DNA of 15,486 bases from CAZDUS01 sp044344495 (lineage in GTDB: Bacteria > Verrucomicrobiota > Kiritimatiellia > CAIKKV01 > CAITUY01), in contig JBIJCW010000031.1 in assembly GCA_044344495.1 (NCBI GenBank), forward strand, positions 1 through 15,486, written 5' to 3'. The position numbers were made by a program, and so were the translations under genes. How positions within the stretch are numbered: the first letter of the stretch is position 1; the number at the start of each line of letters is the position of its first letter. Of the stretch, positions 7,476-15,228 are shown piece by piece. Under the pieces are notes generated by a model, which was not told the origin of the DNA, did no database searches, and was given only the letters and a program-made list of their open reading frames with translations.

Positions 7476-8591
7476 CTACTTGGCGAAGAAGTCCTTGATG
7501 CTTTGGACGACCCATTCCGCCTGGGCGTCGGTGAGTTCCGGATAGATGGGCAGGGCGAGGGTTTCGAGGGCGGCGCGTTCGCTTTCGGGGAAGTCGCCCT
7601 TCTTGTGGCTGAGGTAGGCGAAGCAGTCCTGCAGGTGAAGCGGGAGCGGGTAGTAGACCTCGACACCGATATCGCGTTTTTGGAGGAAGGCGCGGAGTTC
7701 GTCGCGGCGCGGGGTGCGGATGATGTACTGGTTGAAGACATGGCGGGACATGACGGTGGGCGGGAGGCGGAGGGGGGACGTTGTGACGCCGGCGGCGGCG
7801 AAGAGGCGGTCATAGCGGGCGGCGTTGGCCTGCCGCTGGCGGGTCCAGGCGTCCAGGTGGTTGAGTTTCACGTTGACCACGGCGGCCTGCAGGGCATCGA
7901 GGCGGAAGTTGCCGCCGAGAAGATGGTGGAAGTACTTGGGTTCCATGCCGTGGACGCGCAGGACGGCCAGGCGGTTGGCGCGGTCCTTGTCCAGGCAGGT
8001 GATGGCGCCGCCGTCGCCTGCGCCGCCGAGGTTCTTGGAGGGGAAGAATGAGAAGCAGCCGTAGGTGCCGATGGCGCCAGCACGCCGCCCCTTGTATTCG
8101 GCGCCGATGGACTGGCAGGCGTCCTCGATAACGGCGAGCTTGTGGCGGTTGGCGATGGCCATGATGGGGTCCATGTCGGCCATCTGGCCGTAGAGGTGGA
8201 CGGGGATGATGGCGCGGGTTTTCGGGGTGATGGCGGCTTCGATTTTAGTGACATCGATATTGAACGTGGCCGGTTCGATGTCCACGAAGACGGGGCGGGC
8301 GCCGAGGCGGGCGATGGAGCCCGCGGTGGCGAAGAAGGTGTAGGGGGTGGTGATGACCTCGTCGCCGGGGCCGATGCCCTCGGTCATGAGGGCGAGGAGC
8401 AGGGCGTCGGTTCCGGAGGAGACGCCGATGGCGTGGGGGCAGCGGCAGTAGGCGGCGAGGGACTCTTCGCAGGCCTTGACGTTGGGGCCCATGATGAAGT
8501 ACTGGGATTCGAACACCTGTGCCACGGCGGCGTCAATCTCGCTACGGATGGTTTGATACTGCGCTTTCAGGTCCAACAACGGTACGTTCAT
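7476..8591 (-). CDS. DegT/DnrJ/EryC1/StrS-family sugar aminotransferase (WbpE-like)
   Basis: A 371-residue PLP-dependent aminotransferase that aminates a keto-sugar nucleotide, usually with glutamate as donor. GVSSGTDALLLAL (residues 56-68) binds the cofactor phosphate, Asp157 in VIEDACQS contacts the PLP ring nitrogen, and Lys186 in SFFPSKNLGG forms the Schiff base. The N-terminus VPLLDLKAQY and the length match the family. Beside a WbpA-like dehydrogenase it suggests a WbpE-type step on a 3-keto-uronic acid nucleotide, but the oxidoreductase (WbpB) that makes such a substrate and an acetyltransferase (WbpD) are not in the window. The start is clear: AGGAG lies eight bases before ATG 8591. 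It follows the epimerase gene by 92 bp in the same direction. Confidence 0.88.
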   Translation of the reverse strand: MNVPLLDLKAQYQTIRSEIDAAVAQVFESQYFIMGPNVKACEESLAAYCRCPHAIGVSSGTDALLLALMTEGIGPGDEVITTPYTFFATAGSIARLGARPVFVDIEPATFNIDVTKIEAAITPKTRAIIPVHLYGQMADMDPIMAIANRHKLAVIEDACQSIGAEYKGRRAGAIGTYGCFSFFPSKNLGGAGDGGAITCLDKDRANRLAVLRVHGMEPKYFHHLLGGNFRLDALQAAVVNVKLNHLDAWTRQRQANAARYDRLFAAAGVTTSPLRLPPTVMSRHVFNQYIIRTPRRDELRAFLQKRDIGVEVYYPLPLHLQDCFAYLSHKKGDFPESERAALETLALPIYPELTDAQAEWVVQSIKDFFAK

Positions 8592-8645
8592 TTCGACTAA
8601 CTCCTAACTCAGTATTACCGGAACCACGAGTGAGAATTTGAACAG

Positions 8646-8669
8646 AAGACGCAAAGTTCGCAAAGGAAG
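8646..8669. repeat. 9-bp-periodic CGCAAAG repeat
   Basis: CGCAAAG occurs at 8650-8656 and again at 8659-8665, a 9-base period, in the 92-bp gap between the epimerase and aminotransferase genes. It resembles the repeat before the dehydrogenase gene. Confidence 0.55.
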
Positions 8670-8683
8670 AAACCAGGAAGAGG

Positions 8684-9643
8684 TTAGCATTGGTGGTACT
8701 CCCGGTACCATTTGACAAATTGGGGGATGCCTTGTGCGATGGAGGTGGTGGGGCGGAATCCGAGTTTTGCCCCGGCGAGGGATACATCCGCGTAGGTGGC
8801 TTCGACATCGCCCGGTTGCATGGGGAGGAGTTCGGTCTTGGGGGTCACGCCAAGTGTGTCGGAGAGAATGTGGATCATGTCCATCAGGTTTTCGGCTTGA
8901 TGGTTTCCGAGGTTGAACACTTCGTAGGGGGCCAGGTTGGGGCGGAAGAGGGATGCCTTGACGCCGGCGACGATGTCGTCCACGTAGGTGAAGTCGCGGC
9001 GCATTTTGCCGTGGTTGAAGACCTGGATGGGGCGGCCGGCCAGCATGGATTCGGTGAAGAGCCACAGGGCCATGTCCGGGCGGCCCCAGGGTCCGTAGAC
9101 GGTGAAGAAGCGCAGGCCGATGGTTTGGAGGCCGAAGAGATGGGTATAAGTGTGGGCCATCAGTTCGTTGGCCTTCTTGGTGGCGGCGTACAGGCTGACG
9201 GGATGATCCACGGGGTCGCTTTCGCTGAACGGCAGTTTGGTGTTGCCGCCGTAGACGCTGGAGCTGGAGGCATAGACCAGGCGCGGGGTCTTGGCATGGC
9301 GGCAGGCTTCCAGGATATTGATGAAGCCTTCAAGGTTGGCCTTCTCGTAGGCGAGCGGATTGGTGAGGGAATAGCGGACACCGGCCTGGGCGGCGAGGTG
9401 ACAGACGAGGTCGAACTTGTGTTCCCGGAAAAGGCGGGTCAGGAGCGCGCCATCGCAGAGATCGCCTTCGATGCCGGTGTAGTTCGGCTGGGCCGTCAAC
9501 AGGGCGTGCCGGTCCCGTTTGAGGCGGACGGAGTAGTAATCGTTGAAGTTGTCCAGGCCGACGACGAGGTGTCCGTCCTTGAGGAGGGAGTTGGCGAGGT
9601 GCGATCCGATGAAGCCGGCAGTTCCGGTGACGAGGATGTTCAT
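8684..9643 (-). CDS. UDP-glucuronate 4-epimerase-like NAD-dependent epimerase
   Basis: A 319-residue extended short-chain dehydrogenase that inverts C4 of a UDP-sugar. The NAD-binding motif is TGTAGFIG (residues 6-13). YASSSSVYGG (124-133) supplies the catalytic serine, and Tyr152 and Lys156 in SLYAATKKANE complete the triad. NDYYSVRLKRDR near residue 34 and FFTVYGPWGRPDMALW (179-194) are typical of UDP-glucuronate 4-epimerases (CapI/LpsL type). With the WbpA-like dehydrogenase the substrate could instead be an N-acetylated uronic acid nucleotide. It is the first of the polysaccharide genes in transcription order, 76 bp after the secreted-protein operon and in the same direction. Bases before the ATG read CCGCCACCT, so no SD is visible; the TGTAGFIG position still fixes the N-terminus. 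Confidence 0.88.
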   Translation of the reverse strand: MNILVTGTAGFIGSHLANSLLKDGHLVVGLDNFNDYYSVRLKRDRHALLTAQPNYTGIEGDLCDGALLTRLFREHKFDLVCHLAAQAGVRYSLTNPLAYEKANLEGFINILEACRHAKTPRLVYASSSSVYGGNTKLPFSESDPVDHPVSLYAATKKANELMAHTYTHLFGLQTIGLRFFTVYGPWGRPDMALWLFTESMLAGRPIQVFNHGKMRRDFTYVDDIVAGVKASLFRPNLAPYEVFNLGNHQAENLMDMIHILSDTLGVTPKTELLPMQPGDVEATYADVSLAGAKLGFRPTTSIAQGIPQFVKWYREYHQC

Positions 9644-9719
9644 AGGTGGCGGTTCAATGGTTCATCAGTGGTTAGATGGTTCACAATGGCGGGATAGATA
9701 CAGGAGTTTTGGTGGAAAA

Positions 9720-10727
9720 TCAATGATGGTCGAAGATGGCGTTGGCGAGTCGGGAGCCGGCTTCGGTGCCGATGCCGCCGCTGAAGGCGCCGGTGGCGGC
9801 GCCGACGGTGGCGCTTAGAACGCCCTTGAGTTTGTTGCCCCAGCTATTCTTGCGTTGTTCGAGGGCCTCGGTTTCGACGGCGGCGAGTTTATCGGCCTGA
9901 CGCTTGATGGCCTCGGCCTCGGTCTGGGCGGCGGCTGTCTTCCGGGCGGCCAGATCGCGTTCAGCGGTGTCGCGTTCCATGGCGATTTGCTGCATGCCCG
10001 CCTGGGCTTCCTCAACGGTCTTCTGGCGGCGGTCCTGTCGTGAGAGGGAGAAAGCGTCGAGAGCGGCTGTGGAATCCGAGGCATCATTTTTGAAGGTTCC
10101 GGCTTCGGTTTCGGCGTCGCGGAGATTCTGGCGGGGGTCTGGTTTAGGGGTGGGTGATGCGGCGGGTTTCGAGGCGACCATCCTGGATTGCCGTCCGAGC
10201 CAGGCGGCGAGCGGGGGTGTATCGGTGTTCCTGCGGCTGACGTCGAGCCAGGTTTGGATTTCGCTGAGAAGCGCGGCGCCGCTATCCAGATCGGTTTTCA
10301 GCCAACTTGCGCTGATGGTGCGGTGGAGATCGGCGTAGGTGGCGGGGAGCGGGTTGTCGACGCCGGAATCGCGGACCAGGGTTTTGAGATAGGCGGGGTC
10401 GTTGGCGTGTTCCGCTGTTGTGTAGGCGGCCACGAAGTCCCCGAACTTCTGACGAGCGGACTCGCCGAGTTCCTGTTCCAGGGAGGAGCGGAGCCGTTCA
10501 AGGAGATCGCCGGTCCAGCGGGTGGTGGCTTCCGTGACTTGTGATCGGAGAGCGGCGGGGGTTTCGGCGGTCAGGGTTTCCGCCTGGGCGGGGATCTGCT
10601 GGGTGAGCAGATAGCGGAAATAGGCTGAGACGAGGGTGCGACTTTCGGGTGCCTGGGTGGCGAGGCCGGTACGTGGGACGGCGAGGAGCAGGGAGATAAG
10701 GCAGAGGGAGCGGATGAAGGTTTTCAT
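9720..10727 (-). CDS. Secreted coiled-coil protein with C-terminal glycine-zipper-like module
   Basis: A 335-residue protein I do not recognise. It begins with a signal peptide (hydrophobic core about residues 6-18, possible cleavage after Ala23). Residues about 25-185 are mostly helical and polar with several Trp-containing segments. A proline-rich hinge (PAASPTPKPDPR) follows, and residues about 200-293 form a charged coiled coil rich in Ala, Glu, Gln, Lys and Arg. The last 41 residues (295-335) are rich in Gly, Ala and Ser and end in AIFDHH. They align without gaps to residues 891-931 of the large zinc-ribbon protein three genes upstream. Its ATG overlaps the stop of the CsgG-like gene as ATGA, with only a weak SD, so it probably depends on translational coupling. 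The C-terminus may insert into or pack against a membrane. Confidence 0.75.
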   Translation of the reverse strand: MKTFIRSLCLISLLLAVPRTGLATQAPESRTLVSAYFRYLLTQQIPAQAETLTAETPAALRSQVTEATTRWTGDLLERLRSSLEQELGESARQKFGDFVAAYTTAEHANDPAYLKTLVRDSGVDNPLPATYADLHRTISASWLKTDLDSGAALLSEIQTWLDVSRRNTDTPPLAAWLGRQSRMVASKPAASPTPKPDPRQNLRDAETEAGTFKNDASDSTAALDAFSLSRQDRRQKTVEEAQAGMQQIAMERDTAERDLAARKTAAAQTEAEAIKRQADKLAAVETEALEQRKNSWGNKLKGVLSATVGAATGAFSGGIGTEAGSRLANAIFDHH

Positions 10728-11566
10728 TGGGGTTTTTCCGGTACGCTGACCTTGAGATTGATTTTGCCGGGAGCGACTTCGAGCACCTGGAGTTTGAGTC
10801 CTTCGGGCGGGTTCAGGACGAGTTTTTCGGAGAGTTCCTCGGAGGGGATGAGCGACTCCAGTTCGAAGAGAGCGAGTCCGGCGGAGTATTGTTTTTGCGT
10901 GGTGGTCTGGATGGAATCGGTCATGTTCTTGAGGCAGTCGCGGACGGCCTTGAGTTTCCAGACCTGGTCGACGCCGCCGATGGTCAGTTCGACGGGGACG
11001 GCCTTGCCGGCGGCGGGGGTGGCCTTTTCGGTCCAGGCCTTGAGCATGGCGGGGATGAGGGTGGCGAGGGATTTCTGGCCGGCGGCCTTGAGGGCCTTGG
11101 CGCTACCGGCGACATCGTCGAGGCCGACGATGGAGGCATCCTCGGAAGAGGAGGCGAGGGTGGATGAGTTGTCGGTGCGGACGGCGCGGAGGGTGGCGAC
11201 GGCCTGGTAGGTGCGGAGGTTGCTGTCGCCGATGCGGCGGGCGGAGGGTTTGGCGACGGCCTCGCCGATGATGATGACATCGGCGCCGAACTGTTGGCCG
11301 AGGGCGGCGGCGCCGCGGTTATCGCCGGCGCTGCGCAAGGACTGCTGGGCCTTCTGGAGGTTCGCCTTGACCATGTCCTGATCGACGACGTTTACCTGCT
11401 GGTCGAGGAGGAGACGGGTGGTCAAGGCCTCGACTTCGGCGGTGGGGATGGTGCCCAGGCTTTTTTCGTCGATCAGGAGCATGACCTTGGGTGAGGCGGC
11501 CATGGCGGTGCCAGCCAGAAGAGAGAGGCTGGCCAAGAAGCGATAAAAGGTTTGTCGTGATGTCAT
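10724..11566 (-). CDS. CsgG/TolB/FlgT-like secreted protein
   Basis: A 280-residue protein with a signal peptide (possible cleavage after AMA, residue 23) but no lipobox cysteine. Residues 27-175 have the pattern of the CsgG/TolB-N/FlgT fold: a first strand KVMLLIDEKS, a helix with AEVEALTTRLL, NVVDQDMVKANL, then GAAALGQQFGADVIIIGEAVA, a strand TYQAVATLRAVRTDNSSTLAS, and a helix KALKAAGQKSLATLIPAML. A second domain (about 190-280) begins VELTIGGVDQVWKLKAVRDCL and ends with short beta strands. Family members build outer-membrane pores (CsgG, curli export) or sit in the periplasm (FlgT, TolB). Lacking the lipobox, this one is more likely periplasmic or a non-canonical relative. GGAGG lies seven bases before the ATG, which overlaps the previous stop by ATGA. 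The fold assignment is by pattern only. Confidence 0.65.
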   Translation of the reverse strand: MTSRQTFYRFLASLSLLAGTAMAASPKVMLLIDEKSLGTIPTAEVEALTTRLLLDQQVNVVDQDMVKANLQKAQQSLRSAGDNRGAAALGQQFGADVIIIGEAVAKPSARRIGDSNLRTYQAVATLRAVRTDNSSTLASSSEDASIVGLDDVAGSAKALKAAGQKSLATLIPAMLKAWTEKATPAAGKAVPVELTIGGVDQVWKLKAVRDCLKNMTDSIQTTTQKQYSAGLALFELESLIPSEELSEKLVLNPPEGLKLQVLEVAPGKINLKVSVPEKPQ

Positions 11567-11853
11567 CGTTTTGCCTCCAGTCGTTTCACTCGTGATTCGA
11601 GTTGATCAAGATCGCGTTCCAGGGTTGCTATTTTCTTTTCGAGATTTTGCAGCCGATGCTCGACGCTGTTCATGGCGGTGGGGGTTTGTAACGGGCGTCC
11701 AAGCCGGGTTTCCAGTTCCCCTGTGCGTTTTTCCAGTTTATCCAGGCGGGGGATGGTGGTGTCGGTGGTGACGGGCTCCAGTTCCTGGGCGACGACGGGC
11801 AGGGTCAGCAGAGCGGCCAGGATGAAGAGAAGCGGTGTTTTTTGTCGTTTCAT
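11563..11853 (-). CDS. Small secreted coiled-coil protein
   Basis: A 96-residue protein with a clear signal peptide (core about residues 8-20, possible cleavage after VVA at 22) followed by a nearly continuous heptad coiled coil (about 34-96). Leu, Ile or Val recur at core positions in LDKLEKRTGELETRLG and in LEKKIATLERDLDQLESRV. There is no lipobox, so it is not a Braun-type lipoprotein. Its length and composition recall oligomerising stalks or N-terminal trimerisation segments such as that of CpoB/YbgF, without proof of kinship. The start has one of the strongest SDs in the window (AGGAGGT) and overlaps the upstream stop as TAATG. Position between two large secreted proteins suggests a structural spacer or assembly role. 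Confidence 0.75.
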   Translation of the reverse strand: MKRQKTPLLFILAALLTLPVVAQELEPVTTDTTIPRLDKLEKRTGELETRLGRPLQTPTAMNSVEHRLQNLEKKIATLERDLDQLESRVKRLEAKR

Positions 11854-14800
11854 TATTGACCTCCTGCGGCGGCAGCCGCCGCTGCCGCCCGTTCCGAGCA
11901 GACTTTACAGACAATGCTACCGGTGGGTTTGTTGGCTTCGGAGCCCTGATACAGGATGGAACCGCAGCCTGTGCAGCGGATGCGGATGCAGTTCGGGCAT
12001 GGGGATGACTGTTGGTCGCGACGTGCATAACCGGTGGCACCGCAGAGGCTGCAGGTGGTGGTGTAACACATGGGGCAGCTTTCCGGTTCCTGGCCGCGCG
12101 GATAATTTTTGGAGTAACTACAGCGGGGGCAGGTCAGGGAAACGCAGTTCGGACATTCGACGCCCTGGCCGGCGATGCCCTTAAAGGTTTTTCCGCAGCC
12201 GGGACATGTGACCATGGGGCCCCCGCCGGCGCCATCCCCGCCATTTTCATCGTCCCCTTTTCCGCTGCCCTTGTTCTTCGATGAGCCACCTGATTTTGTC
12301 ACCTTGGGCCCCCCGCTGCCTGTACCGCCGGACTTTGGATTTCCGCCGGAGCCGGGTGCCGTGACATTGGCGCTGCCATTGGCCTTGCCGCCATCGGGAG
12401 ACGATGATTTATTGTTGTCGAAGATAATCCCGGTTGTCTTGTCGGCGGCGGCGGCTCCGACGGCCTTGCCTGCGGCCGTGGCCCCGGCGGTCAGTCCTTC
12501 GGCGACGGCGTCGCCAACCTTGGTGCCAAGGGATTCCTTTCGGTCACCGGCGGCGACCTGCTTGCTGGTTTGATTTTGTTTATCCCCGGCTTCCTGGCCG
12601 GCCTGGTCGACTTTGCCTTTGGCGTCCCGGGCTTCCTGGTCGCCGGCGGTGGAGCCTTGGGACACCTGATTATTGGCTTCCATGTTACCCATGGCGTCGC
12701 GGGTTTTATCTGCGGATTTCTGATTACGGGTGCCGGTCAGCTTGTTGAGGGCGGAACCGTTGGGGTTCTGATTATCACCGTCCTCGTGACGGGAATCGGC
12801 TCCTTTCCCTTCGGCGTCCTTCAGGCGTTTTTTTTCGTTCAGGTTGGAGACCAGATCATGGAGGGGGGCTGAGTTTCCCTTGGCGAGGGCATCGGCGGCG
12901 TGGCGGGCTCCGGCATCGGAGGCGCCGCGGGCGCGGAGTTTGTTGTAGATATCCTCGGCATTTCCCTTGGCGATCTTGTCGGCGTCGGCGGCGTTCTGTT
13001 CGTTTTTCTGTTTATCCTTCCAGTTGTCGTAGGCTTCCTTTTTCTGGCCGACGAGTTCATCGACGACGCCCTTTTCGGTGAGGCCGGCGCCGATTTCCGC
13101 TGTGTCCTTGACGGCGTCCTTGACGAAGGTTCCGGCGCGAACCCCGCCGTGAATGATGCCTTTGCCGAGGTCAACGGTGCGGTCGATGGCGGAGTCGTCA
13201 CCGGAGACGGTCTCGATTTTTGGTTTCTCGGGAAGCTTGTCGCCCTTTGGGTCGCGGATCCCCTTGGCTTTTTGCTCGTTCAAACGGTCCTCATAGCCCT
13301 GGGTGTTACCGGAGGAGTAGTCCTTGGCGAGTTTCCCGGCTTCGGCGGGATCCACGCCCATGCGGCGGAGCTTATTCTCGAGCTGGGTCTGGTAGGCCTG
13401 CTGATTCATTTTGTTGGCCTGATCGGTATCCTTGTTGGCCCCGGCGTAGTCGGAGCCTTTGTTGCGGACATCACCGGTCATGCCGTCAAATTGCTGGAGG
13501 GCTTTTTTCTTGGCCTCGTCGGCGGGATCGTCGGCCGTGAGGATTTCCTTGATGTCCTGGGCGGTGTTCATGATTTGCATTCCGGTCATGGCGGTACCGG
13601 CAGCGGCCTTGATCTTGGCGCCGCGAGTGGTTGGGGTGGTGCCGGCCTTGGGAGCGCCACCCGGGCCATCGGCATCGGGGGACGGGCGGACACCCGGACC
13701 ATCGGCGTCGGCAGTGGGGCCCTTGTTCAATTTGTCGCGTGTGGTTTTGTTTTGTTCGGCGGTGGCCGCGTTGCCTTCCTTGACCTTACTGACGCGATCC
13801 TCGATGGCCTCGGAGGTGGTTGGCTGGTCGCCGTAGTTGGCTTTTTTCTTGGCATCGGCCCATGCTTTATCGCCTGCATTTTCGGTTATTTTTGCCTGAT
13901 CGGCGATCTGCTGGCGAGTTTTTTGGGTTTTAGCCCCCTGTTCGACGCCAGCCTCCTTGATTTTTCCCATTTCGGTGTCGGCGGTCTTTTGCCAATCCTG
14001 TATTTTTTTCTGGCGGACTTCCGGGGTGTCGCCGAGATCCGAGATGCCTGCGGTGACGTCATCGCCATAGTTCTTCAGTTTCTTGGCTTGATCGTAGAAT
14101 TCCGGATTCTGCTTGGCGACGCCGGTGGCCTCGCCGGCCTTGGTGACGGCTTTGGCCTGATCCTTGATGTTGCCTCGTTTTTGGCCGTCGAGGTATTTCT
14201 TCTCGTGGTCGAGGGTCATGCCCTCGGCATCGGTGATGCCCCCGGCCTTATCGCCGACGGACTTGCGGCCGCCAGCGGTTCCGACGGCGTCAGGGTCCTG
14301 GATCTTGGCCTTGTCGTGCTGGCCCTTGGGGTCGTTTTTCCACATGGTTTCATCGGTGGTTTCGTTGACCACCTTGTGCCCCTTGTCGACGACCTTATCG
14401 CCGCGGTTTTGCCATTCGCCCTTTTTCTTGTCGAAGGCGGCATCGGAGTCGGGGGTCAAGTCGCCGTCGGAACGGACGTCTTTCTGGGCGCTGCCTGTGC
14501 TTTTGACGCCGCTCTTTTTGTCCATGTTGTTGTATTCCGAGACGCGGGGATCCTGAGCGGTGTATTTTTCGCGGACCTGAGTATGCTTCTGGGTGTATTC
14601 CTGTTTAAGTTTCTGGTACTCGGGGCTGTTTTTGTTGATGGAGCCGTCGGGATTCTTCGGGGCTTCCTTGCGGGCACGCTGGTCGTATGTGTTGCGGAGG
14701 TCGTCGAGTTCGGCCTGTTGCTGGTTGCGGAGATTGCCGAGGGTGGAGTTTTCCCCGGGGGAGGAGGGGGCGTCCGTCCCGCCACTACTTGAATTCAGGA

Positions 14801-15203
14801 GGATGGTGCCGCCGATGCCTACAGCGGGATTAAGCGGTTCTTTATTGCTTTCCGGGGGCAGGGAGGAGTTGTTGTCGAGGCTCCGATTGGAGTCGTGATT
14901 GATGGCGGAACCGGCGTTTTCATCGAGGGGGCGGTCGGTGGCGGAGGGGAGACGGCTGGCTTTATCCAGCGGCCGGTAGGATTGTTGTTGGATCGGCGAG
15001 CCGCTGTTGGCGTCGTTGTCGAGAGTCCGGCTGGAGTTGTCATCGAGGGGGCGTGCGGTGGTGGAGGGGAGCCGGATGGCTTTATCCAGCGGCTTGTAGG
15101 ATTGCTGTTTGATTTGTGCGCCTGAGGGCAAGGTTGCGGTCAGGAGTGCCAGGGCGGCGAGGAGGTGGATCGACGGGGTGTGATGGCGAACAAAGTGTTT
15201 CAT
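11853..15203 (-). CDS. Large secreted LEA-like protein with four C-terminal zinc ribbons
   Basis: A 1116-residue protein of unknown family. A signal peptide (about residues 1-29, cleavage near SGA) is followed by two copies of a 40-residue repeat (QQSYxPLDKAxRLPS, from residues 33 and 73). A very hydrophilic middle rich in Lys, Asp, Gly, Asn, Gln and Ala resembles LEA or disordered stress proteins. Two glycine-rich semi-hydrophobic modules lie at about 679-715 and 891-931. After a Gly/Ser linker (about 934-997) come all 16 cysteines in eight CxxC pairs: 1000/1003 with 1017/1020, 1025/1028 with 1043/1046, 1051/1054 with 1069/1072, and 1077/1080 with 1099/1102. It ends in eight alanines and GGQ. 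The frame is open to 15377, but ATG 15203 has GGAGA upstream and begins the signal peptide. In an oxidising compartment the cysteines might form disulfides. Confidence 0.8.
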   Translation of the reverse strand: MKHFVRHHTPSIHLLAALALLTATLPSGAQIKQQSYKPLDKAIRLPSTTARPLDDNSSRTLDNDANSGSPIQQQSYRPLDKASRLPSATDRPLDENAGSAINHDSNRSLDNNSSLPPESNKEPLNPAVGIGGTILLNSSSGGTDAPSSPGENSTLGNLRNQQQAELDDLRNTYDQRARKEAPKNPDGSINKNSPEYQKLKQEYTQKHTQVREKYTAQDPRVSEYNNMDKKSGVKSTGSAQKDVRSDGDLTPDSDAAFDKKKGEWQNRGDKVVDKGHKVVNETTDETMWKNDPKGQHDKAKIQDPDAVGTAGGRKSVGDKAGGITDAEGMTLDHEKKYLDGQKRGNIKDQAKAVTKAGEATGVAKQNPEFYDQAKKLKNYGDDVTAGISDLGDTPEVRQKKIQDWQKTADTEMGKIKEAGVEQGAKTQKTRQQIADQAKITENAGDKAWADAKKKANYGDQPTTSEAIEDRVSKVKEGNAATAEQNKTTRDKLNKGPTADADGPGVRPSPDADGPGGAPKAGTTPTTRGAKIKAAAGTAMTGMQIMNTAQDIKEILTADDPADEAKKKALQQFDGMTGDVRNKGSDYAGANKDTDQANKMNQQAYQTQLENKLRRMGVDPAEAGKLAKDYSSGNTQGYEDRLNEQKAKGIRDPKGDKLPEKPKIETVSGDDSAIDRTVDLGKGIIHGGVRAGTFVKDAVKDTAEIGAGLTEKGVVDELVGQKKEAYDNWKDKQKNEQNAADADKIAKGNAEDIYNKLRARGASDAGARHAADALAKGNSAPLHDLVSNLNEKKRLKDAEGKGADSRHEDGDNQNPNGSALNKLTGTRNQKSADKTRDAMGNMEANNQVSQGSTAGDQEARDAKGKVDQAGQEAGDKQNQTSKQVAAGDRKESLGTKVGDAVAEGLTAGATAAGKAVGAAAADKTTGIIFDNNKSSSPDGGKANGSANVTAPGSGGNPKSGGTGSGGPKVTKSGGSSKNKGSGKGDDENGGDGAGGGPMVTCPGCGKTFKGIAGQGVECPNCVSLTCPRCSYSKNYPRGQEPESCPMCYTTTCSLCGATGYARRDQQSSPCPNCIRIRCTGCGSILYQGSEANKPTGSIVCKVCSERAAAAAAAAGGQ
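14820..15120 (-). repeat. 120-bp internal duplication in the N-terminal coding region
   Basis: The segment around 14941-14980 recurs at 15061-15100, exactly 120 bases apart, with shared runs such as GGCTTTATCCAGCGGC and GGAGGGGAG. In protein terms this is the 40-residue repeat. Degenerate partial copies (RPLDxN, SLDNN) follow towards 14860. Confidence 0.8.
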
Positions 15204-15228
15204 AAGCGTCTCCGAATGGGATGTTGAA

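Noticed and set aside
12900..14792. 630-codon + strand open frame
   Set aside because: It lies opposite the large secreted protein, whose signal peptide, repeats and cysteine pattern show the true frame; the antisense frame is open through codon bias.
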